Part shown: one piece after another, positions 54,001 through 61,967 of the stretch
How the letters are laid out: each line of letters opens with the position of its first letter
Position numbering within the stretch: position 1 is the first letter of the stretch
Assembly (NCBI GenBank): GCA_022539475.1
Contig: VCMS01000125.1
Location: forward strand, 1 to 64,000
Length of the DNA stretch: 64,000 nucleotides
Direction: 5' to 3'
Origin: Gracilaria domingensis
Taxonomy: Eukaryota > Rhodophyta > Florideophyceae > Gracilariales > Gracilariaceae
The notes under the pieces: model-generated
Databases searched by the model: none
Told to the model about the DNA's origin: nothing
The model's input: only the letters and a program-made list of their open reading frames with translations
Translations under genes and position numbers: made by a program

Positions 54001-55474
54001 TGAACACTGTAGCACTCCCAAGCGAGTCAATGTATTCGTCCATCCTGGGTATGGGATAAACGTCTTTGACGGTGACCGAATTTAGACGACGGTAATCAAT
54101 ACAGAATCGCCACGATCCGTCCGCTTTTGGAACTAGCACCACGGGTGAGGCCCAAGCGGATTGAGCCGCCTCTATGACGCCAGCGCGTAACATCTTCTCA
54201 ACCTGAGATTGCTCTTCTTCCCTAGCTTTGGGACCAGCCCGGTATGGGTGTTGGGAAATGGGGCTAGTACCTGGAAGTAGGTCAATACGGTGTTCCGTGA
54301 TTCCAATTGTCCCGAGGGATCCATCCCACATGGGTGTGAACTCCCTCAACATTTCTCTTAGCTTACCTCTATGAGATTCAGGTACATGATTAAAATTCAA
54401 CTGTTCTAGTTCCTTGACAGGGTCTGTATCTTCCGTTCCTGGTGGCAACGCTTTACCCTCGGTGGGTGCCAGCGATTCGGTAACTTCGCTCGCCGGGGTA
54501 ACCGATGCGGTAAAAGCGGTTTCCGCTGATCCCTCCCCCTCCTTAGCATCGGTTATACCGAGAACATCCGCAACGGGTATCTTCGTCGGTACGATAGCAG
54601 CAGGGTGTGGGAGAGTGGTACCAAGGATTTGGTTTTTAGCTAACCACTGTCGGGTTGTGCCAAAGTTGGGGACCAAAACTCTGAATGGTTTGTCGGGTTC
54701 CACCGAGATTACTCCGTTCGCCAAAGCGAGTTGCTTCTGATCATACAATGATGGCAATGGTTGTACCACACGTAGACCAGACTGCTTAGTAGTTATGGTG
54801 ACCCAAACTTGGGATTGCGCAGGGATTGCGATGGCATGAGCCACATGGAGCTTAGATGATACCGGGTCGACGGTTGGAACTTCCTGTGCAGCAGGGAGTG
54901 GGACGCGCTTGCGTGTAGCTCTCTTTAGCGGTTTCCTTACAATCGGTATTTCGGAACCATCATCCATGGTAACAACTCGAGCTCGAGGTCGAATCGCTTC
55001 AACAAAACGATCACAAAAGTCACAACCGAGTATCACCGGTGCGGCAATGCTTTTGCAAACCATGAAATCTACTTTAACCATACAGGTTCCTAATCGTACC
55101 ATGAGAGGTATGTACCCAAGAGTACGCAACGGGTTATTGTTGGCATCCGCGATGTCCAAACCTGGACCATGACGAATTTCATCCCGTAGCGCGGGTGGCA
55201 CCAACTCAAGGTGAATCAGGTTCGGTGCAGCTCCTGTATCCAACACAGACAACTGTCGAACCATGAACTGGTTAGACAAGCCAAGATCGGCATAAACTTT
55301 GTAGTTTCTCTTGGCCATCACAAGAACTCTTTCCGGAATACGGAGATTACGGGACCGTATCCACGGACGACGTAGAACCGAAAGGTGTTCTGAGCTCACG
55401 TCAGTTGTAGCCGCTATCCTTGAAAGGATTCTAACAGCTGGGGAGCGAAGCTGTGACGCCTCGGGCGCCTTCAA
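51065..55474 (-). CDS. Pol polyprotein of gypsy-1 (protease, RT, RNase H, integrase; 1469 aa)
   Basis: One uninterrupted frame. Protease DTGA at 79-82. RT with RFCIDYRRLN (456-465), RMPFGLTNAPATF (526-538) and YLDD at 557-560. RNase H from EVDTDAS (705) through SEKECLAVVW and HTDHSSLRWL to ADALSRL. Integrase zinc-binding HHCC region (about 940-981) and catalytic D1010 (AIDILG), D1070 (LLSDNGSQF), E1106 (NGQVERFNR). A Pro/Thr-rich tail follows. The listed start is a TTG; the frame stays open upstream and overlaps the end of gag in the -1 frame, so Pol is probably made by frameshift from Gag. All catalytic residues are present. Confidence 0.95.
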   Translation of the reverse strand: MKAPEASQLRSPAVRILSRIAATTDVSSEHLSVLRRPWIRSRNLRIPERVLVMAKRNYKVYADLGLSNQFMVRQLSVLDTGAAPNLIHLELVPPALRDEIRHGPGLDIADANNNPLRTLGYIPLMVRLGTCMVKVDFMVCKSIAAPVILGCDFCDRFVEAIRPRARVVTMDDGSEIPIVRKPLKRATRKRVPLPAAQEVPTVDPVSSKLHVAHAIAIPAQSQVWVTITTKQSGLRVVQPLPSLYDQKQLALANGVISVEPDKPFRVLVPNFGTTRQWLAKNQILGTTLPHPAAIVPTKIPVADVLGITDAKEGEGSAETAFTASVTPASEVTESLAPTEGKALPPGTEDTDPVKELEQLNFNHVPESHRGKLREMLREFTPMWDGSLGTIGITEHRIDLLPGTSPISQHPYRAGPKAREEEQSQVEKMLRAGVIEAAQSAWASPVVLVPKADGSWRFCIDYRRLNSVTVKDVYPIPRMDEYIDSLGSATVFTALDANWGYWQVPIREKDKDKTAFVCHQGLYRFKRMPFGLTNAPATFQRAIDILLARFKWKTCLVYLDDIIVFSDNLDDHLTHVRDVMRVLRDAGITLKLKKCEFFTDSVKYLGHIIRPGQLSVDAVRVKSLKEAKHPTTQTELRSFLGLCNVYRRFVPNFADIATPLNHLLRKGQPVQLEPLGDAEASAFSALIDAVTSPPILALPKLGLPFEVDTDASAHQVGCALFQVTEDGVRHPIGYWSRSLNVHERNYSVSEKECLAVVWALTTLRPYLMGNHFTVHTDHSSLRWLMEISEPSGRLMRWRLRLSEFDFTVTYKKGTLNLQADALSRLGTDAEAAPVDDLDIPCFMVEEQAGWVESLSDDICDDILLTSEKLDPLTGSFVPITPEEMIREQQTDEFCTRIRARLNGGDRIPFQVNDQGYLVRLVEAYTQIVVPYSLQNRVLVMTHYVKVGAHPGGRKLYLTLRRDFYWPSMALDCYAVRRSCTECAKNNVKLCKYSKKLTLFPARSPLEFIAIDILGELIRTARGNRYLLVITDRFSKLVRTVPLKRITATVVAQAFVTHCVFVYGPPVHLLSDNGSQFTSKFFQDVCRILSVKNLFTTTYHPQTNGQVERFNRTMLNALRSYVADHPKDWDLYTDAITYAYNTQVHRVTKLAPFELVLSRVPPPVAIEAQETISTYPSVGLYRNAWKDWLTKMVPVARTAMDKAQAAYKRNFDAKVKTPLPKVKPDDMVFLRKEYYNPEKERRHKLSPIAEGPYKVISVTDDTVVLDINNLHERISLDRVALAPPPYVHVNTQLGEATGDEQVVSSRPATLRPDRGLSDLPKSESPTRVAQPVAGDEEENSTRVDPPPDVVAPVPPPKEGEESTEPVTPASHGHTLSQGTATNLAVPTDSVVVRRGAVPRGDTPSSSLSNALETTRPTQGVHTAVDNVTPSGTPQLSEVTTRRAEKTVSVDPGFPENAEPQAVDQLNVTDRC

Positions 55475-55518
55475 CTTCGGCTCGGAAGGCGCCCCTCCCG
55501 TAGGGGAAACTCCCGAAG

Positions 55519-57081
55519 TCAGTTTTTCTGAGCGGGGCTCACCGAATTTGGTGCCTGAACTCCGTTCGGGGGGCCTAACTGAACCCCATGCGTGGGTACT
55601 TCGCCTTGAACCTGGTTCGAAGGTGCCTGTGCCGGAACGGAGGGCTGAGCATAGACCGGAACCGGTAATCCCAGTTCAGCTCTGGCCTTATCATATTCCT
55701 TTCGTGGAACAGATTCCTTTTCCTCGGGCGTGAGGGCGTCGTAATACGCAATAATTTTCGGCCGGTGCGACGGCGGAAATACGCACTGCGTCGATACGTG
55801 ACCTGGAAGGTAGCACTGGTAACATATGACCGAGGCCGGTTTGTCGCGAGGGCGATTGTCCACTCGACGTTGTGGTGCTGTGTCCTTCCACCCTGGACGG
55901 TTCAGACGCGACGAATTGTTAGCGTAAGGCAGCGGGGCTGCAGGCACCCGGACACCTTGGGCATACAATGCGGGGTCTTCTTCCGTGCTCGGAATCGAGG
56001 TTGACGGCAGGTCCGTAGATCCGTAAGAATCGGGGTTACTTCCGATGAAGTGGACGTTATCAGCATCACCGACAGCGGTTTCACGTCGCAAAACCGACAT
56101 CGATGGTGACGAACTCTCCGCGAGTAGCGCTTTCGAGCGGCGCTGCCCCGGGTTGCGTGCTCGATACGTCTCTCCTTCCGCCTGGGCGTAATTAACCAAC
56201 TCTAGGTACGTCATTCGGCGTTTTTCCTCGCGTCGGCGAGCGACCAACGACCGAATGGTGGGGTCCAAACCATCAACAAACATGGTACACCGCTTCTGTG
56301 CGGAATACACATTACCACATCGGTGAAACGCTTTGTTCAACCGCGTTGAATAAACCGTTTCAGATTCTCCACTCTTCTGTCTAGTGTCGCGAACAGCAAG
56401 AGTAGCACTGTAAATCGCGTTGGAAGTCGCGTACGACCTGAGAAGGTAGTTCACGGCTTCCGGCCAACCCGTGACTCCTCCTTCCGAGGCTCTCGAGGTT
56501 CCTCGAACTGAGTTGTACTGATCTTCCGCAGTCCCTGTTAGGAAGTACGGCAGTGCCACATATGCCTGTGCTTCACTCATACCGAGTATATCGGCCTCCT
56601 GGACGAACCTGGCTAGGAAATCCAAGATAAGGATAGGATCTGTCCCCGAGAACTTCCTTGTTTCAAGGGTAACATTCAACCTTCGAATGTAGTCCTTCAC
56701 CTTACCGGTTCCTCGCGAGGAGCGATTCGAAGTAACATCCTCCAACCGATAATAGCGGTACGACAACAGCTTTGTGTAGAGCGGGTCCGTCGGCTTTAAC
56801 TCTTTGAGTCCCAAGTGGCGCCGTCCTTTCACGCGTGATCTCATCACTGCCTGAGTAGACTGCGTCGCTTTCGACCGTGTCGAACGTGACCTATGACGGT
56901 TGTCATCACTATCAGATGAATCTGACGAACTGTCTTCAGTCATGCCGCTCGAGTCAGAGCGCGATGAATCCGAATCATAGTGAACTCGTTTTGGGTGTCG
57001 ACGTTTCTGCTTCACCGAACGATGGTCTTCATCCGCAGATGGATTTCCTTGAGGAACCTGTGCGTCCACAGCTTCATCCAT
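55519..57081 (-). CDS. Gag of gypsy-1 (520 aa)
   Basis: Structural protein of the particle. ATG 57081 (MDEAVDAQ). It has a basic and Ser/Asp-rich N-terminus (with an SDSSDSD run), a central capsid-type region (DYIRRLNVTLETRKFSGTDP, then FLARFVQEADILG and YLLRSYATSN), and a CCHC zinc knuckle CYQCYLPGHVSTQC near residue 425. It ends CAG AAA AAC TGA. The frame upstream at 57012-57377 encodes a coiled-coil-like segment in a different phase and may be the true N-terminus after a frameshift. Confidence 0.88.
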   Translation of the reverse strand: MDEAVDAQVPQGNPSADEDHRSVKQKRRHPKRVHYDSDSSRSDSSGMTEDSSSDSSDSDDNRHRSRSTRSKATQSTQAVMRSRVKGRRHLGLKELKPTDPLYTKLLSYRYYRLEDVTSNRSSRGTGKVKDYIRRLNVTLETRKFSGTDPILILDFLARFVQEADILGMSEAQAYVALPYFLTGTAEDQYNSVRGTSRASEGGVTGWPEAVNYLLRSYATSNAIYSATLAVRDTRQKSGESETVYSTRLNKAFHRCGNVYSAQKRCTMFVDGLDPTIRSLVARRREEKRRMTYLELVNYAQAEGETYRARNPGQRRSKALLAESSSPSMSVLRRETAVGDADNVHFIGSNPDSYGSTDLPSTSIPSTEEDPALYAQGVRVPAAPLPYANNSSRLNRPGWKDTAPQRRVDNRPRDKPASVICYQCYLPGHVSTQCVFPPSHRPKIIAYYDALTPEEKESVPRKEYDKARAELGLPVPVYAQPSVPAQAPSNQVQGEVPTHGVQLGPPNGVQAPNSVSPAQKN

Positions 57082-57377
57082 ACGGACAGCGTTTCCAAGC
57101 GCGAACGAATTCGACCGATATCGGTGCGCATTTCCTCGACAAATGCCCGGTACTCCGTGACGAAGACGTCTGGGGTACCCAGATTTTCCATAATGGAATT
57201 CACGTCCCTTCTCAGAAGACGTAAGTCTCCTGAGACATCCCTCACCTGGGCATTATCAACCTGCGTCCTCAACGAGGTAACATCCTGTAGGAGTTCCACG
57301 TGAGCAGCGTGATTAATATCCAAGCGGGATTGCAACCTAGCCAACTCGGCTACGGTAGCAGCGTTAGGGTTAACCAT
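57012..57377 (-). CDS. Coiled-coil ORF overlapping the start of gypsy-1 gag (121 aa)
   Basis: ATG 57377 (MVNPNAATVAELARLQ). The sequence has heptad-like spacing of L/V/I/M (VAELARLQSRL, VELLQDVTSLR, LRLLRRDVNSI, VEEMRTDIGRIRSRLETL), suggesting a coiled coil. It ends in KEIHLRMKTIVR after overlapping the 520-aa gag frame by 70 bp in another phase. A single indel would join it to MDEAVDAQ, giving a Gag with an N-terminal coiled coil. A third overlapping frame (57350-57594, MPQPPRGSRAG) could be a still earlier part. Whether these are frameshift mutations, expression by frameshifting, or separate ORFs is open. Confidence 0.5.
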   Translation of the reverse strand: MVNPNAATVAELARLQSRLDINHAAHVELLQDVTSLRTQVDNAQVRDVSGDLRLLRRDVNSIMENLGTPDVFVTEYRAFVEEMRTDIGRIRSRLETLSVWMKLWTHRFLKEIHLRMKTIVR

Positions 57378-57800
57378 GGATGGTGTCTCAACGACGGTTG
57401 AGCAGAACCCACATTTTCCTTAGGTGCTTCCGTAACTGAACGCGTTCTCCGGGGGCGGGGTACGACCTCAAGAGGTTGCGCCTCATCTGGGATAGACCGG
57501 GACGTCGGTGCAACGGGTGGAACCGCAGCTGACGACCGCGCGGAACCAGCTCGAGAACCTCGAGGCGGTTGCGGCATACTGGAAACCAGTAAGCAATCTG
57601 ATCCAGATGATCCAGTTAAACTCGTACACGAGTCTCCAAAGAACAAGAAAACTCAATAAACCTTCTCGGTAAACCACCACGTCAGCGGTTCACGTTCAAA
57701 AGTTGTCAACCTCCAAAACTCTAAAGAGTCCCCTGATCGTTGTCAGAAAACGGTGATCCGTCAACAATCAAGTCAATTCCACGACAGTGATCTAAAACGG
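57378..57800 (-). other. Leader of gypsy-1
   Basis: Between PBS and the coiled-coil ORF. It includes a Pro/Arg/Ser-rich open frame (57350-57594 on minus) that may be gag N-terminal. The remainder (57595-57800) shows nothing recognisable. Confidence 0.5.
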
Positions 57801-57818
57801 TTCTAGGTCGGGAGACCA
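57801..57818 (-). other. Primer binding site of gypsy-1
   Basis: The minus-strand TGGTCTCCCGACCTAGAA starts 3 bp after the 5' LTR end. It begins TGG as expected for pairing with a tRNA 3' CCA, so it is a conventional 3'-end PBS, unlike the copia families here. The tRNA is not identified. Confidence 0.65.
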
Positions 57819-57821
57819 CTT

Positions 57822-58795
57822 TGTGGGGCAAACTCGGAAGAGTGAAACCCACCAGACTGTCCGAAGGTCCGCTCTCGTGAGAGATGGCAGACCAGTGACA
57901 GAGCCCTCTGTACCACCGTAACTCGGTTGTAAGGCCGAAGTGGCAACTGGCTATACCTACAGAGGTGCTAGGCCACGTCGTGAGGAAACGATGAGAAACT
58001 CCAGAGATGGGGTGGTATCGGCAACGATGAAACACGACCAACGACAGGTGTAGTCCCGAGAGGGAAAGAAACAGAAAACAACAACCAAACAACACCCACA
58101 CGCGACGGGTAGGGCCTCCTCGGCACTGTGCCCGGAGCGGGGCGAGATCCTCCAACGGTAATGCACGGGTTTCCGTAAACACGGCAAAACTCTATACAGA
58201 GTCGGATCACTTCGTAATCTAGTCCTATACCTCCTCGGTACGACCCTCAGGTCCCGACATCAACGACAGATGTTCCTCAAAGGTACCGAGAGGGTAGGAC
58301 CACCGTAACCAGACGTGGCTATACTCGCGAGAGTGATAACCCACGTAGGCGGTTGGCGCCAGAGCCTCACTCGTGTAGAGTCCACTCAGGAGAGCGCTAC
58401 TCGACAAAGAGTTCACTTAGAAGTGCTCGGGTTGACTTTACAAAGGTGCTCGCGACGACGAGGTCGAGCTCACCTAAGTAGGTCTAAACTAACTATGTAC
58501 ACGTGGTGCACACCCGCAGGGGTCCGTACACGTGGCTAGCCCAGTGTCAGGCACCTCAGGTGCACTACCTATTGTCCCGTAATATGCACACACACGGTGA
58601 TGTAGTACACGCGTCCACCTAGCGGTATTGGCCAGCAATGGCAACCCTGATTACAGGTAACTGTGGGAAAGCCATTCCAAAAGTAACCGCCAAAATTGGG
58701 TCCAACTCATAACTCTTCGAGTGCATCCTCGTATCACTCCCCTGAGTATATGAGGCGCATCATCCTGATAACCACGCAAAATGCGTTGCTCTACA
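57822..58795 (-). repeat. 5' LTR of gypsy-1 (974 bp)
   Basis: Plus-strand TGTGGGGCAAAC...TTGCTCTACA, followed by GATAG (58796-58800). It is the partner of 46853-47826. Confidence 0.92.
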
Positions 58796-61278
58796 GATAG
58801 AGGTGGTTAACTCGGAATGGGCTAGCCCAGTCGTGCTAGTCCAAAAACGAGGAGAGACCCGTATGAGGTTCTGTATTAACTACAGAAAACTGAACGCCGT
58901 GACGGTGAGGGACTCATACCTCATCCCGAGGATGGATGAATTCATTGACTCCCTAAGAGATGCGAACATCTTCACCACACTGGACGCGAACTGCGGTTAT
59001 TGGCAGATCGAAATACCAGAAGGTGATCGTGATAAGACGGCGTTTACATGCCACGCAGGTCTCTATCGGTTCTTACGCATGCCGTTCGGTCTAAGGAACG
59101 TCCCAGTCACCTTTTAACGGGCATTGGACATTATCCTGTTCATGGTGAAGTGGACGACCGCACTGGTATATATCGATGACGTAGTCATCTACTCGAAGTC
59201 CATTGAAAAGCACTTCTTGCACGCCCAAGTGGTGTTGGAATTGCTACAGAAAGCAGACGTGACCCTCAAGCTAAGAAAGTGTATGTTCTTCAACCAAGAG
59301 GTAGAGTACGTAGAGCACAACATAAGCCCCAGGAAACTCGAAGTGACGAAACGGAATATCCGAGCGGTACAGGAAGCGAAGCTCTCTACGTCGCAGACGG
59401 ACATACGATCATTTATAGGTCTATGCAACGTCTACCGTCGGTTCATAAAGGGATTTGCGAAGATAGCTGCACCCCTGAACCGGAGGTTACAGAAGGGGCA
59501 ACCCACCCACTTTGACCACTTGGAAGAAGACGAGGTAGAGGCTTTCTACACATTGAAAGCAACGCTTCCCTCCCCACCGGTACTGGCACTGCCCAAGACG
59601 GGTCTTCCGTATACGCTTGACACGGGCGCATCGGACGCCCAAATAGGGTGCTGCCTCATGCAGGAGCAGGAAGACGGCACGCTCGCACCAATTGGGTATT
59701 GAAGTAGAGCTCTGAACCAGGCGGAGCAGAAATACACCGTAACGGAAAAAGAGTGCATCGCGGTTGTCTGGAGTATGCCCATGCTACGTTCTTACCTATA
59801 TGGTGTGCGTTTCACGCTCCAGACGGATCACGACTCCTTGAGGTGGATATTGGGTTTGGCGGACGCATCGGGTCGTTTGGACCGATGGCGTCTGAGACTC
59901 TCAGAGTTTGAGTACGACGTGGAGTACCGCCCGGGGGTCAAACACTAAGTAACCGACGCTATGTCGCGCTTAAACACCAATGGGTTAGATACAGACCCCG
60001 TGGGAGACGATATACAGCGCTTCACAGTAGAGACAACAAACCGAGGGGTCAACGAGGTCGTAAAGGAATACTGGGATGATGATAGAACGTACCAAGTGGT
60101 AGGGGAGGCCCTCCTCCCTGTGGAGGAAGGGGAGCGTGCCCCAATCACCCGTGAGGAATTTATACGAGAACAATCGACCGATAGGTTGTGCAAGACGCTC
60201 GCTGACGTACTAAGAAGGAAGGACTCTCAGTTCGATATCGACCCCAATGGGTATCTGGTCCGACGCTCACCTTTAGACGGAGCTCTCCAGAAGGTCGTAC
60301 CTTAGTCATTAAGGCAAAGGGTGTTGTATTTTTCGCACAACCCGCGGCTGTCGGGACACCCCGGGGCTACGAGGTTGTACTACAGCCTTCGAAGCCAATT
60401 CTACTGGCCGCACATGGCTAACGACGTATGTACCTATGTGGTGCAATGCAACTCTTGCATCAAGACCCGAGGTGGTGTTAGGAAGCACAGGAAGTACTTG
60501 AAGCAATTCCCGGCTGCGGAGCCGCTGGAGTTTGTCGCCATCGACATACTAGGGTCCCTGCCGAAGACCTCAGAGGGTTATCGCTTTATGATAGTCATAA
60601 CCGATAGATTCACAAAGCTGACGAGAGCGATACCTCTCAAGAACCAAACGGTGACCACCTTGGCGACAGCCTTCTTGGAAAACTGGGTTTACCCGTACCG
60701 CGCTCCTATCTACTTACTGACTGATAACCGTTCGAACGTAGCTTCGAAGTTCTTCGAAGCCGTTTGCACCATGTTGGGAACGAAGCACTACTTCACGATG
60801 GTCTATCACCCACAAACTAACGGCAAAGTGGAGAGGTTCAACAAGAATCTAGTGGCACGTCTACGTCATTATGTTGAAGAACATCAAACCTCGTGGTCGG
60901 AGTACGAACGCGTACAACCTCCAGGTCCCCAGGGTCACCCAAACGACCCCCTTTGACCTGGTACCGTCGCGTACACCACATGGTATCATTGTCCAGGCGG
61001 GAACAGAACGCCCCGAAGCGGCAGGTACGCTTAACCCCGCGAAAGTCAAAAAGACGATACTCCAGAAGCTGCGTACCGCCCCAGCGCACGCGAAAGTCAA
61101 GATGACGGCGCTCCAGAAGCGATACAAAGCCAATTATGACCGCCCGGTGATCAAAATAACCAAAGTGGTAGAAGGAGACATAGTCTTTCTGGATGTCCCA
61201 CCCAAAAGAGAACGACCAACCCCAGCGGAAATGAAGGACGATACTCGAATTGACGAGGACATCAATTCCAAACTATAA
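58796..61278 (+). pseudogene. Gypsy-2 pol, second part (RT, RNase H, integrase)
   Basis: It resumes the frame cut at 46852: EWASPVVLVQK, FCINYRKLNAV, RMPFGL, YIDDVVIYS (RT YIDD), an RNase H start with DTGASDAQIG, TEKECIAVVW and TDHDSLRWI, then integrase with AIDILGSLP, VITDRFTKL, LLTDNRSNV (G changed to R in DNG) and NGKVERFNK. In-frame stops: 59115-59117, 59700-59702, about 59946 and 60303-60305, then TAA near 61276. A frameshift near 60900 moves the C-terminus to another phase (VPRVTQTTPFDLV onwards). It is clearly dead, related to but well diverged from gypsy-1 pol. Confidence 0.88.
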
Positions 61279-61538
61279 CCCAAGTCAACGGGACCTTACA
61301 GGGTCGTTCGCTCGAATAAGCACACCGCTACGGTTCTGATGGATGGGTTGGAGAATACCGTCTCCATCGACAGAGTTGTCAAAGCGGCGCAGGTTGCCAC
61401 TCAGCCAGCACCACCAACTGGTCGCTCACCTCAGCAGTCGGAGCTGAGGCCAGAGATACCCCGAAGGCCACGTCGGAAAGCACAACAAGTGGAATAGCGC
61501 CCACTAAAACTGTAACTGCTTACCCTACGACCCAAGCG
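61279..61538 (+). pseudogene. Gypsy-2 pol C-terminal linker
   Basis: In the pre-61278 frame the sequence continues GPYRVVRSNKHTATVLMDG, then ENTVSIDRVVKA, matching gypsy-1 GPYKVISVTDDTVVLDI and HERISLDRVALA. It continues as a Pro/Arg-rich tail to a TAG near 61495. The chromodomain frame is offset by one and already open here. Confidence 0.7.
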
Positions 61539-61880
61539 GTGGAGGAGAATGAGCCACAGCGAGACCAACAGGTCACGCTACAAACGGAAGACTCACACCC
61601 TCAAGTAGACACTCAGGAGTGTGCCATCGATACCATTGTAGGTCACGAACACACCACAGGAGGTATCCGCTACAGGGTCAGGTGGTATGGATGGTCCCCA
61701 GAGTATGACTGCATGGAACCACCTGGTCATATCCCCAACAACTTCATCATCACGTATTGGCGTAAACGAGGGCGAATCCCCCACCAACTGCCTTGGCCCC
61801 GCGTGGTACGCGCCGCTAAAGGAGAGGGGGGGGGGGGTGTCAAAGCCCTTGAACGCCACGCCACAGGGAAAGCTAACTAA
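61539..61880 (+). pseudogene. Chromodomain of gypsy-2
   Basis: CAIDTIVGHEHTTGG, RYRVRWYGWSPEYDCMEP and HIPNNFIITYWRKRG form a chromodomain homologous to that at 50129 (YQVRWYGYSAEENTMEP). The listed start is a GTG, and the frame is open upstream to about 61480. A run of 12 G (61826-61837), then TGTC, interrupts its 3' end. It is in a different phase from pol. The domain itself is intact, but the parent pol is dead. Confidence 0.75.
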
Positions 61881-61967
61881 CTAACCTAACAGGAAAACGG
61901 AAAGAGATCACAACGGAAGATACTTTATCAGTCGAGAAAGGCCCAGAAGAGCTAACCACAAGGTAAC
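61881..61967. other. Gap between chromodomain and antisense ORF of gypsy-2
   Basis: The short tail-to-tail spacer, comparable in position to 49760-50128 in gypsy-1. Nothing recognisable. Confidence 0.4.

Larger units (their letters stand above)
46853..58795 (-). mobile_element. Gypsy-1: complete Ty3/gypsy element nested in gypsy-2
   Basis: An 11.9-kb minus-strand element with LTRs at 57822-58795 (5') and 46853-47826 (3'), both exactly 974 bp with TG...CA ends. The target duplication GATAG is at 46848-46852 and 58796-58800. The PBS is at 57801-57818 and the polypurine tract at 47827-47839. Order on minus: gag, pol, chromodomain ORF, then a 580-aa ORF on the opposite strand next to the 3' LTR. 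By eye the LTRs differ at only about five bases, all within their first 250 bp (plus-strand order), so the insertion is young. Confidence 0.95.

Noticed and set aside
57791-57821. tRNA-like 3' half beside the gypsy-1 5' LTR
   Set aside because: GGTTCTAG...GGGAGACCA looks like a tRNA 3' end because it is the complement of the primer site; no anticodon or D arm is present.
59115-60305. Repeat-induced point mutation as the cause of gypsy-2 stops
   Set aside because: Some stops fit C-to-T change (CAA to TAA), but at least one is TGG to TGA outside the CpA context; too few sites to claim a pattern without counts.
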